Of a stretch of DNA of 64,000 nt, positions 27,569 through 35,666 are shown in pieces. The stretch lies in assembly GCF_900182915.1 (NCBI RefSeq), contig NZ_FXUG01000017.1:1-64000 (forward strand). Reading direction: 5' to 3'. The DNA is from Neorhodopirellula lusitana (lineage in GTDB: Bacteria; Planctomycetota; Planctomycetia; Pirellulales; Pirellulaceae). Below the pieces are notes generated by a model. The model was given only the letters and a program-made list of their open reading frames with translations. It did not search any database and was not told the DNA's origin. The first letter of the stretch is position 1. Each line of letters begins with the position of its first letter. The position numbers and the translations under genes are program-made.

Positions 27569-28762
27569 CTACTGACCTTCCCGTTTGCCCGCCTGCAACA
27601 TCAGCCGAACCGTCCTTGGATCAATCCGGTAGGGTTTCAGATTGGTTGGTAAGCGAATGTTCTTTTCGCTAAGTGGTATCTCTTGATAGCCCTCCGTCGC
27701 TTCGGATAGGTCAAGCGTGATCTTGATTGTCGCGGGATCAAGAAAGCGAAAGTCGCGGTCTGACCCCGAAAGCGTGACCCGGCATTCCGTTGGTGCGCGC
27801 TCGTCGATGCTCAAGTTCTTCGCGACGTTGCGATACACGATCGGAAACGCGAAGGTGCGTTGCACGGTGCTGGAATCGTAGGCAAGCGAGTACCAAGCAA
27901 CGATCGCGATTAAAACCGACAGCAACTTCAGCTGGACATTCTCGAAAAGGATGCGATGCAAAACGGGTTCTTCTTCCTCCGGCAGCACTGCTGTTTGGAA
28001 ATCAGCCAGTCGCTGTCGCAAATCAGCCGCGGTTGGCATTGGGGTAAGCATCCCGGCCTCAGCAATGCTCACCGCGCCACGTTCTTCGGAAACAACGATC
28101 GTCATCGCATCCGATCGCTCGGACAGTCCCAACGCCGCGCTATGCCGCGTGCCGCGACCGGCAACCGCCTCGATGTTTTGTGATATCGGCAAGTGAACCG
28201 CAAACTGCTTCACTTGATTGCCTTCGATCACGACCGCACCGTCGTGACCGGGCGTGCTTGAATCGAAGATGCTGAAAATCAACGGTGCACTAAAATGCCC
28301 GTTCAAGCAGATTCCGCTGTTCAAATGGCGACTAAGCGGTTCCTTGGCCTTCATCACAATCAACGCACCCTTCTTGGTATCCGCCATCTTAAAAACGGAT
28401 TCCACCAGCACATCGAAATCAACATGGTCAATTCGTTTACGATCGAATCGAATTTTGCGGAGGCTGGCGACACGTTCGAGGAATCGCCTGAGATCTTCTT
28501 GGAACACCACCACCAATCCAAACAACAACACAGCGAACGAAGCCTGAAATGCCAACGACGTCAAATACATGTCCAGCCCGCGAGCGACAAAGTACACCAC
28601 CGCCATTGCGGCCATGCCGATCAACACGCCCTTGGAAGTGGTCTTTTTGAACCAGACCAACGTCGCATACAAAAATGCGGACACCAACAGGATGTCGATC
28701 GCGTCGACTAAGCGAAACGATCGAAGAAGCTCGTCCGTGAAAGATACGATCGTTTCAATCAT
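27569..28762 (-). CDS. CdaA-type diadenylate cyclase fused to a YbbR (CdaR-like) domain
   Basis: 397 residues from ATG 28762; the frame is open far upstream, but that part only shadows the antiporter gene. Three membrane helices lie at about 20-37, 44-62 and 68-88. The diadenylate cyclase (DisA_N) domain covers about 105-240, with the catalytic DGA at 174-176 (GHDGAVVIEG) and RHS at 206-208 (RGTRHSAALG). A fourth membrane helix (about 279-295) leads into one YbbR domain (about 300-390). The enzyme makes c-di-AMP from two ATP, a messenger controlling K+ and osmolyte balance in other bacteria. In Firmicutes the cyclase CdaA and its YbbR regulator CdaR are separate, usually neighbouring genes; here they are one chain. 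Confidence 0.92.
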   Translation of the reverse strand: MIETIVSFTDELLRSFRLVDAIDILLVSAFLYATLVWFKKTTSKGVLIGMAAMAVVYFVARGLDMYLTSLAFQASFAVLLFGLVVVFQEDLRRFLERVASLRKIRFDRKRIDHVDFDVLVESVFKMADTKKGALIVMKAKEPLSRHLNSGICLNGHFSAPLIFSIFDSSTPGHDGAVVIEGNQVKQFAVHLPISQNIEAVAGRGTRHSAALGLSERSDAMTIVVSEERGAVSIAEAGMLTPMPTAADLRQRLADFQTAVLPEEEEPVLHRILFENVQLKLLSVLIAIVAWYSLAYDSSTVQRTFAFPIVYRNVAKNLSIDERAPTECRVTLSGSDRDFRFLDPATIKITLDLSEATEGYQEIPLSEKNIRLPTNLKPYRIDPRTVRLMLQAGKREGQ

Positions 28763-28782
28763 CTTGAGTCCTTTTTGGAGGT

Positions 28783-28848
28783 AGCGGAACTCGCCAAGAG
28801 TTTCGGATTGATTTAGTCTCGCAGCCGAACGTCTCGGCGACCTCCGCT
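28783..28848. repeat. Hairpin repeat family, inverted pair (copy F)
   Basis: Left unit 28783-28806 has core AACTC-GCCAA-GAGTT, the same paired variant as copy B. The inverted unit 28825-28848 lies inside the antiporter coding sequence and encodes part of its C-terminal tail. Confidence 0.75.
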
Positions 28849-29901
28849 GCGATTGTGTCGCCCGTTTCGCCAAGCGCTCACCGAAACCACCAGAATACTG
28901 ATGGGTAATCCGATCAATGCGAACACTTGCTTTGCGGAAGGAATCCCCGCGGTTCCCGTCGTATCGCCGATCAGAATTGCGGTGTAGCCGACGTACAACG
29001 CCAGCATCAAGATTGCCTCGCCGCGCGAAACGGTCGCGTGGCTGATGAACATCGGCAAACACAACACCGCGACCAACATCATCGCCAGTAGATCGAATCG
29101 CAAGACACTCGGTGAGACCTCGATCCCTGCCGGTGAAAGCATGGCAGCGGTGGCCAACACCATCAACAAATTGAACACGTTGCTGCCGACCACGTTTCCC
29201 ACCGCGATGTCGCGTTGACCTTTCAATGCGGCAGCGATCGAAGTAGCGAGTTCGGGAAGCGATGTCCCTGCCGCGACGATCGTCAATCCGATGACCATAT
29301 CGCTCATGCCCCACCCACGGGCGATTGAAGATGCGTTATCGACAAGCAAATGGGCACCGGCAACCAAGCCCACTAGCCCAGCGGCCAGCCAAGCCAGGCT
29401 CAAAAAGATGCTTTTCCACGTAAACGCGGCATTGTCACCACTAGAAGTTTCGGATGCTTCACGACGCCCGGAGCGAATCAGGAACCCTGTATAGGCGACA
29501 AACGCAACCATCATCATCGCACCTTCGATGAAAGAAATCACTCCATCGAGTGCGGCCAAGCAAACAGCGATCGACGCGGCAATCATCAGTGGCACGTCGA
29601 GACGCACCAACTGTGATGAGACACTCAGCGGCACGATCGCGGCGGACAATCCCAGAATCACCAGCACGTTGAATAGGTTGCTGCCGACGACATTGCCGAG
29701 GGAGATCGCGGCATCGCCCTTCACGCTGGAAATGGTGGACACAGCAAGCTCGGGGGCGCTCGTTCCAAACGCGACCACCGTCAAACCAATCACCAGTGGT
29801 GAGACCTTGGCGAGTGTGGCAAGCGAGACCGCACCACGAACCAAGCAGTCCGCTCCGACTACCAGGATGACGAGACCGACGGTGAGGAGAATGTACGTCA
29901 C
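28813..29901 (-). CDS. Ca2+/cation antiporter of the CaCA (YrbG) family
   Basis: 362 residues, about ten helices in two homologous halves. Each half holds the ion-binding alpha repeat: GTSAPELAVSTISS with GNVVGSNLFNVLVILG (about 47-88), and GTSLPELATSIAAAL with GNVVGSNVFNLLMVL (about 210-250). The conserved Glu in each PEL motif binds the cation. Members exchange Na+ or H+ for Ca2+, and some for K+. The C-terminal tail (about 350-362, RSGGRRDVRLRD) is encoded by an inserted hairpin-repeat unit. Its start overlaps the stop of the VKOR-DsbA gene by four bases, so it is translated with it; the cyclase follows downstream. Confidence 0.92.
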   Translation of the reverse strand: MTYILLTVGLVILVVGADCLVRGAVSLATLAKVSPLVIGLTVVAFGTSAPELAVSTISSVKGDAAISLGNVVGSNLFNVLVILGLSAAIVPLSVSSQLVRLDVPLMIAASIAVCLAALDGVISFIEGAMMMVAFVAYTGFLIRSGRREASETSSGDNAAFTWKSIFLSLAWLAAGLVGLVAGAHLLVDNASSIARGWGMSDMVIGLTIVAAGTSLPELATSIAAALKGQRDIAVGNVVGSNVFNLLMVLATAAMLSPAGIEVSPSVLRFDLLAMMLVAVLCLPMFISHATVSRGEAILMLALYVGYTAILIGDTTGTAGIPSAKQVFALIGLPISILVVSVSAWRNGRHNRSGGRRDVRLRD

Positions 29902-31214
29902 TGGCCGAACTGCTGACGCACCAAGTCGGCAACACTGGCTGCCGAACCGATTTCACCGACGACGGTTGTGGTGGGGAACGAGATCTTGGGAACCGTGCCC
30001 GCACCGGCGTCTTTGTACAGCAGCACGTTCTTAGCGATGTATTTCGATGCGGTTCCTTTAGCCAGCTCCGCCGCAAGTTCTTCGCGATCGACAAGCGTGT
30101 CGGCGTGAATCCTCGCCTCAACCGCCGAACGTTTTTGCTCGAACAACCAATCGTGGTATGCCGTGAACTTGTTGGCATCGACCAACCAAACGGAGATCGC
30201 CAGCCTAGCGATCTCGCACGCGTCGGCGCCTTCGGGACTGCTGTTGGTCGCCGCGTCGTTGCAATCACGGTGCAAGGGAACCGGCATCGCCAAGACGGCC
30301 AAGTCGTTATTCAACAAAGGTGCGGCCGCTTTGATTGACTGGTGCGTATTGCGGCAATGCTCGCAGGTGTAATCGAACATCTCCACGATTAGGTACCTTG
30401 CGTCGACGTTGCCCCATACTGGCCATTTGCAAGCGTCGAGTTGTCGCTTGCCACCAGAGACGGGCACCAATCGCGGCCCGAGGGCTGGCTGGTCGGTTGT
30501 GACGGCTTCGTCCGCCATCACAACGCCCACAAGCGAGAACCACGACAAGGCAGACATGCCGAGTGGCGATTCGAACAATACGTCATCATCCAACGGATCG
30601 AACTCCATCGGAACGACAGATGGGTCGTGCGTTTCAATCTCAAACGTTTCCGGCACGGGACCAAAGGCTTGCATTGCAATCAGGCTACCGGAAAGAGCAA
30701 TGCCGATCACGCAGCTGTTCATGAAGGAAAAACTCCCACGAGGACGATTCCACGCCACGGCCGCGGCCAACAACACTCCACAGCTGTGAACGACCAAGCA
30801 GTAAGGACAAAAATGTCCGATCGAAAAGACTTGCAGGCCCACGAACCAAGCTGCCGATACTGCGGCTGCAGTCGACAACACCGACAACGTTATCCAAGCA
30901 AAGCGTTGCGGGTTGTCCGTTCCGTGCCGCAGTGAGACCAGAGCACCGATCACGATGGCGTACAAACCGATCGCGGGAATGCTGACGGGAATGCCGAACA
31001 CTTGCGACCAACGGCTGTTCAACACATGTTCACAATTGAATATTCCGCCGTCGCAGCCGACGACTTTGGATTCCGTCAGTCCGATGTAGGCCAAGTATCC
31101 GCTAACACCGAGTGCCAGGAACGATAGAGCAGATGATCCGACTACGAACTTGTTAGCGGAAGAACGCGACGGACTCGCAGTTGGCTTGCTGGATCCCAAA
31201 GCTGGTTCGGACAT
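29898..31214 (-). CDS. Vitamin K epoxide reductase-DsbA-like thioredoxin fusion
   Basis: 438 residues from ATG 31214. The N-terminal VKOR domain (about 25-190) has four to five helices, with Cys54 and Cys61 (GCDGGIFNCEHV) and the CXXC at 136-139 (FCPYCLVVH). A linker and a membrane helix lead to a thioredoxin/DsbA-like domain (about 285-435) with active site CEHC (FDYTCEHCRNTH) and the cis-Pro region KISFPTTTV. Bacterial VKOR reoxidises a DsbA partner with quinone, allowing disulfide formation in exported proteins; here donor and partner are one protein. Overlap with the antiporter start suggests an operon with it and possibly the cyclase. Confidence 0.9.
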   Translation of the reverse strand: MSEPALGSSKPTASPSRSSANKFVVGSSALSFLALGVSGYLAYIGLTESKVVGCDGGIFNCEHVLNSRWSQVFGIPVSIPAIGLYAIVIGALVSLRHGTDNPQRFAWITLSVLSTAAAVSAAWFVGLQVFSIGHFCPYCLVVHSCGVLLAAAVAWNRPRGSFSFMNSCVIGIALSGSLIAMQAFGPVPETFEIETHDPSVVPMEFDPLDDDVLFESPLGMSALSWFSLVGVVMADEAVTTDQPALGPRLVPVSGGKRQLDACKWPVWGNVDARYLIVEMFDYTCEHCRNTHQSIKAAAPLLNNDLAVLAMPVPLHRDCNDAATNSSPEGADACEIARLAISVWLVDANKFTAYHDWLFEQKRSAVEARIHADTLVDREELAAELAKGTASKYIAKNVLLYKDAGAGTVPKISFPTTTVVGEIGSAASVADLVRQQFGQ

Positions 31215-31452
31215 GGTTTGAAAGACAGAGCGGGAGCGGTTGGATACAGCAAACATAAACAGGGTGCAGATTGACGTGAGGGGAATGGATAGCAGCACCA
31301 GGACGAACCAAATGCAAGCGTCGTCCCAGTAACCTGGGAAACTGTGATGGCGAGAACTTCCAAAAGAATTGACTCAGGCGGCCCCAAGGAGACCACAGAA
31401 CTGGAAAAACTCTTTACAGCGAGGGAAGAAACTTGCCACCTGCTTTACAAAT

Positions 31453-31896
31453 TCAAAGCTGGGAATTGGACGCGAACCAACGCTGAAACGCTTCTCGCAC
31501 TTGTTGATATCCATCAAGCTGACCGTACTTTGCCTCCAAGGATTCAGCCTGTTGCAGCAGGTCGCTCGCAGCTACCCATTTAGCCAGCTCGGCCTCGCAA
31601 AATGCTCGCTCGGCTAGCCCAGCCGCTTGCGCCGCATCATTTTCAACTTCGGCTAGCCAGGCAACGGCTTCCGCCCATCCGGTCGCTTCCTCGCCACGCG
31701 TTGCCTTGGCGGCCAACTTGGCTTGGCGACTGCGAATGCCTGCCAAATCCAGATTTCTGGGACCAAAACGGGTCGGCCAATCGCATCCTTGCCAGTGGGC
31801 TTGGGCGGCGTGGATCAGTTGCCTCATCGCTTCACAATTAAGTTGGGCCTGGTCAAACTGCGTGCGTTCAGTCTGTGTTTGATCGAACATTGCCAT
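31453..31896 (-). CDS. Helical hypothetical protein
   Basis: 147 residues, nearly all helical and rich in Ala, Gln, Glu and Trp (for instance WAEAVAWLAEVENDAAQAAGLAERAF). I recognise no family. The composition is that of a folded or coiled-coil protein rather than a shadow frame, and no competing gene overlaps it. It stands alone between the VKOR-DsbA gene and the histidine kinase, divergent from the latter. Confidence 0.7.
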   Translation of the reverse strand: MAMFDQTQTERTQFDQAQLNCEAMRQLIHAAQAHWQGCDWPTRFGPRNLDLAGIRSRQAKLAAKATRGEEATGWAEAVAWLAEVENDAAQAAGLAERAFCEAELAKWVAASDLLQQAESLEAKYGQLDGYQQVREAFQRWFASNSQL

Positions 31897-32028
31897 ATCA
31901 AAAAGCGTGTGAACCGCCCGCCTGACGCCAAACGACTGACGGTACTAGAATGTGTATTCAACGACTAATCGCAATCCGCGTGCCGTCGCACCCTTTTTCA
32001 TTTGCACCGTAATTCTTACTGAGTTCCG

Positions 32029-32829
32029 GTGCCCACAGGAATCCTGTTGAACGTGCCAACAAAAGACACGAACGATCAGCATCTTGTCGAACGTCGACGT
32101 CAGCGACTCGAATCGCTTGGAACGCTGGCCAGTGGCATCGTCCACGACCTGAACAACCTGCTTACCCCAATCCTGATGAGCAGCCGGATGTTGCAGCGTG
32201 GCGGCGAGAATATCGACCGCGAAGCGCTACTTGGAGTCATCAGCAGCAGTGCTTCGCGTGGTGCTGACCTGATTGCCCAGCTATTGACCTTCGCTCGTGG
32301 CGGCGAAGGACAACACGTTCGATTGCATGTCGATCAAGTTATTCCTGACGTGATCGCGATCCTGCGGCACACACTGCCGGCGCTTATCGAATTGAAAACC
32401 GAAGTCCAACCCGACTTGCCCCCGATGATGGGCGACGAGACTGAGATCAGCTAAGTCGTGATGAACCTTGCGATTAACGCCCGTGACGCGATTGCAGATG
32501 AAGGATCCCTTGGCATTCATGCCCACACAATGAACCTTGATTCCGATCAAACGTTTTCGTATGTCACATTGCCCGCCGGGCGATATCTCGCTATCGCCGT
32601 TTCCGACACAGGCAGCGGCATTGCGCCCGAAGTTCGCGAACGCATGTTCGACCCGTTCTTCACCACCAAACCACGCGGCCAAGGAACCGGACTGGGACTC
32701 AGCACCAGCCTGGGCATTATCCGTTCGCATGGTGGAGCCATCGATGTACAGTCCGAATTGGGACAAGGCACCACGATCACCGTCGTCTTCCCCATCGTTA
32801 CCGATTCACTTCAAACAACTCATGCATAG
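32029..32829 (+). pseudogene. Soluble histidine kinase interrupted by one in-frame TAA
   Basis: The first frame (GTG 32029 or, with AGGA in front, TTG 32047) carries the HisKA helix with phosphate-accepting His in GIVHDLNNLLTPI, and stops at TAA 32452-32454 inside DETEIS. Translation in the same phase resumes at once with VVMNLAINARDAI (N box), then DTGSGI (G1), FDPFFTTK (F) and GTGLGL (G2). The family reads Q at the stop position (EIxQVVMNL), so a single C-to-T change of CAA explains it. There is no sensor domain. Possible readings are a dead kinase, a sequence error, a read-through stop, or two chains that reassemble, since ATG 32461 could restart. The partner regulator follows. Confidence 0.8.
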
Positions 32830-32899
32830 CGGATGTCGCCAAGACCTTCGATCAATTGCAATTCCCAAAATGCTGCAGAAGCCCTGCACGACTTCCGCT
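32828..32899. repeat. Hairpin repeat family, degenerate pair (copy G)
   Basis: A unit at 32828-32850 (core ATGTC-GCCAA-GACCT) starts inside the kinase stop codon, and a partial inverted unit lies at about 32889-32899, filling the kinase-regulator gap. Confidence 0.5.
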
Positions 32900-32909
32900 G
32901 CCCAACTTC

Positions 32910-34367
32910 ATGCAAACCAACGCTTCTATCCCGTCACTCCTGGTCGTTGACGACGACCCATTGATCTTGCAGGTCATGAAATTGTGCCTGCCCGAACCCG
33001 ACTACCGCGTCTACACCGCTGAAAATGCGATCGACGGACAGGCTCTGTTCATCAAGCACGCCCCCGACGCCGTGTTGTTGGACATCCAAATGGCCGCCCA
33101 ATCTGGCCTTGCTGCACTTCATGAATTTCGCGAACTGGACCCGCGAGTGCCCGTGATCCTGATGACCGGCCACGGCACTGCCGAAACCGCAATTAGCGCG
33201 ATGAGCGGCGGGGCATTCGAATACATTACCAAACCGTTCGAGCCCGATGACATCCTGCCCCTGATCGACTCGGCCATCGAAACCAGTCGCATGGCGCGAC
33301 TTCCCACCATCCTTCCAGGTGAACGCACTTTAAAAAACGTCGATTCCGCGGATGGTGAGAAAGTGCTCGGCCAATGTCCGGCGATGGTCGAAGTGTTCCG
33401 CAGCATCGGACGCGTCGCGGCGAGGGAAGTCGCTGTTCTGGTACTCGGCGAAACCGGCACCGGCAAAGAAGTCGTTGCGCGAGCGATCTACCAGCACAGC
33501 CAGCGACACGATCAAGTTTTCAACGCGATTAACTGTGCCGCAATCCCCGAAAACCTACTCGAGAGTGAACTCTTCGGTCACGAAAAGGGGGCTTTTACCG
33601 GCGCGGATCAACGTCGGATCGGCAAGTTTGAAGTCTGCAACGGCGGTACGCTCTTCCTGGACGAAATCGGCGACATGACGCCGTTGATGCAAACCAAGAT
33701 GCTGCGTGTACTACAAGAAAAGGAGTTCGAGCGAGTTGGCGGCAGCAAGCCGATCAAGACCGACGTGCGAATCATCGCCGCGACCAACCGAGACCTTGAC
33801 GCCGCAATGGCTGACGGCAGTTTCCGCAGCGATCTGTACTACCGCCTCAACGAGTACACGATCATCCTGCCACCGCTGCGAGATCGCGGCGACGACGTTC
33901 CGATGATGACCGAGTTCTTCTTTCGCACGTTCGCCCAGCAACTTGGCAAAGACTTTCTCTCGATCTCGCCCGAAACGATGCAGCTGTTAACATCGCACAG
34001 CTGGCCCGGCAATGTCCGTGAACTGCAAGGCGTCGTCAAACAAACGCTACTCAAAGCCAGCGGGCCCGTGATCGTCCCGGCGTTCTTACCGGTCGGTTTC
34101 GGCGAAACGAAAATCGCCACCGGCCCCAACGGTCAGACACGTCAAAGCTGGGAAGTCGATCTGGCCACCGAAGTCCAGCGTTTACTCGAAAGTGGATCTC
34201 ATTCCATCAGCGACGAAGTCCACGATCAAGTCGACCGAGTCCTTCTAGAAGGTGTCCTCAAATCCACCGCTGGCAACATCAGCGAATCCGCCACCCGCCT
34301 AGGCATCAGCCGCCCAACCCTACGCAACCGAATCCGACACCTAGGAATCGACACCACCCAATCGTAA
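32910..34367 (+). CDS. NtrC-family sigma-54 response regulator
   Basis: 485 residues from ATG 32910. The receiver domain (about 8-125) has acidic pocket VVDDDP and phospho-acceptor Asp58 (VLLDIQM). The AAA+ domain (about 150-385) has Walker A GETGTGKE at 180-187, the sigma-54-contacting GAFTGA at 227-232, Walker B GGTLFLDEIGDM and arginine-finger region YYRLNEYTI. A linker leads to a Fis-type DNA-binding end (about 435-482). It should bind an upstream enhancer, hydrolyse ATP and open sigma-54 promoters once phosphorylated. Its kinase gene just upstream carries a stop codon. A strong sigma-54 promoter lies 129 bases beyond its stop, in front of the M42-like peptidase. Confidence 0.95.
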   Translation: MQTNASIPSLLVVDDDPLILQVMKLCLPEPDYRVYTAENAIDGQALFIKHAPDAVLLDIQMAAQSGLAALHEFRELDPRVPVILMTGHGTAETAISAMSGGAFEYITKPFEPDDILPLIDSAIETSRMARLPTILPGERTLKNVDSADGEKVLGQCPAMVEVFRSIGRVAAREVAVLVLGETGTGKEVVARAIYQHSQRHDQVFNAINCAAIPENLLESELFGHEKGAFTGADQRRIGKFEVCNGGTLFLDEIGDMTPLMQTKMLRVLQEKEFERVGGSKPIKTDVRIIAATNRDLDAAMADGSFRSDLYYRLNEYTIILPPLRDRGDDVPMMTEFFFRTFAQQLGKDFLSISPETMQLLTSHSWPGNVRELQGVVKQTLLKASGPVIVPAFLPVGFGETKIATGPNGQTRQSWEVDLATEVQRLLESGSHSISDEVHDQVDRVLLEGVLKSTAGNISESATRLGISRPTLRNRIRHLGIDTTQS

Positions 34368-34370
34368 CGG

Positions 34371-34399
34371 AAGTCGCCAAGTCGACCGCTACGTCCGCT
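34371..34399 (+). repeat. Hairpin repeat family, partial unit (copy H)
   Basis: AAGTCGCCAAG at 34371-34381 is an exact left half of the core, followed by a corrupted right half (CGCTACGTCCGCT), directly after the regulator stop. Confidence 0.4.
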
Positions 34400-34495
34400 T
34401 GAACTGGAAAAACTTTTTGCAGCTCCGGCAAATTCTATCCGATGATTGCGTCAACTGCCATTGTAAGTCATGCAGAATCGCTGATCCGTCAACAC

Positions 34496-34511
34496 TGGCA
34501 CGGAAACTGCA
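34496..34511 (+). promoter_or_regulatory. Sigma-54 promoter of the M42-like peptidase gene
   Basis: TGGCACGGAAACTGCA matches the sigma-54 consensus TGGCACG-N4-TTGCW at all informative positions except one (C for T at the start of the -12 box), with exact spacing. It stands 85 bases before the peptidase ATG and follows a sigma-54 activator gene, which adds to its credibility. The enhancer site for the regulator was not identified. Confidence 0.72.
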
Positions 34512-34595
34512 AACCGCTTCGTCGCGTTAGCCACCGAGGCTATCGGAAAGCCCATTCATTACATTCACCCTGAACGTCCACGCGACTTCCGATAC

Positions 34596-35645
34596 ATGAA
34601 ACTTCAATTCGCCTCGCCCGAATTCCTGCACCTGCTTCGCGCCCTCGTTCGTGAACCATCCGTCGTGGGCATGGAGGACGCGTTCTTTCGTGTGCTACGT
34701 CGCGAGCTTGAAGAGTACCCGGTAAAAATCACTCGGTATCACGGGCTGTTGGTCGTGCAGGGCGATGATCCAGAGAGCGTCTATTTGTCCGCTCACGTCG
34801 ATCGGCACGGCCTGCTTTGTACCGGGCCACGTGAATTTCAGTACGCCGCGTTCATTGCGGGTAACCGAGGCGAACTGAACGGCGATTCGATTTCCGAGCA
34901 GTTCATGGAAACGATCGCCGGACGATTTCACGGGCAACGCGTTCAAGCCCACGCTCCTTATGCGGGTACGTACCTGGGACAGGGTGAGATCACAGAGTCA
35001 TACATTTGTCAGCGTCGAAAAAACCTGATCTTTGAAATCGATGGGCTGGATTTCTTGCATCCCGGCACGCCGATTTCATTCATCGATCGACTGCAAGAAA
35101 AGGACGGCTACGTTTCGGCTCAACTAGATAACGTCATCTGCGTTGCCATGTTGATCGAACTCGTGCGCCGAGGGTTCGCTGGCACCGCATTCTTTTCGGC
35201 GGGCGAGGAGTGCGGTCGCAGTTGGCGGTTCGTCGCTGAGTGGTTTCAACGTCACGACACAACGACCGACCAACTGATCGTGCTGGACACCAGCCCATTT
35301 CCGACGGTCGATGACTGCGACCAACAAGAAGTTGTTCTTCGTCACTGCGATTCCAACGCGACATTCGACCTCAAAACAACCGATGAGCTACAGCGAGCGT
35401 GCCGTCGACTGGGAATCGCGTATTGTTACAAGGACGACTACATCAGGGAGCTGAATCGAACGCGAGAGAAACCAAGCTCTTTGGGACGAACGGAACTCGG
35501 GCGATTGATTGCCGCCACGTCCGGGCAAGTCTCCGGTACCACCCTCCAGCTGCCAACGTCTTCCTACCACACCCAAATGGAAACCGCGGCATTGCTGAGT
35601 GTCGATGCCATGCTTCAGCTTCTCTGCGATCGTTGCGGACTGTGA
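34596..35645 (+). CDS. M42/M20-like zinc aminopeptidase
   Basis: 349 residues. Metal ligands and catalytic residues of the M42 class are visible: SAHVDRHG near residue 67, the bridging Asp in QLDNVI near 174, catalytic and metal Glu in GEECGRS near 206, Asp in VLDTSPF near 229 and a late His in TSSYHTQME near 325. These enzymes trim peptides from the N-terminus in the cytosol. The active-site context departs from classical M42 (DGHMDEIG), so this is a divergent branch, perhaps acting on a special substrate. Its upstream sigma-54 promoter and regulator suggest induction by a signal. Confidence 0.82.
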   Translation: MKLQFASPEFLHLLRALVREPSVVGMEDAFFRVLRRELEEYPVKITRYHGLLVVQGDDPESVYLSAHVDRHGLLCTGPREFQYAAFIAGNRGELNGDSISEQFMETIAGRFHGQRVQAHAPYAGTYLGQGEITESYICQRRKNLIFEIDGLDFLHPGTPISFIDRLQEKDGYVSAQLDNVICVAMLIELVRRGFAGTAFFSAGEECGRSWRFVAEWFQRHDTTTDQLIVLDTSPFPTVDDCDQQEVVLRHCDSNATFDLKTTDELQRACRRLGIAYCYKDDYIRELNRTREKPSSLGRTELGRLIAATSGQVSGTTLQLPTSSYHTQMETAALLSVDAMLQLLCDRCGL

Positions 35646-35666
35646 CGCAATCGCCGGCTTCCGTGT

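Noticed and set aside
28763-29314. N-terminal extension of the cyclase frame to 581 residues
   Set aside because: The extra part shadows the CaCA antiporter and is Arg/His-rich; ATG 28762 starts the true membrane helices.
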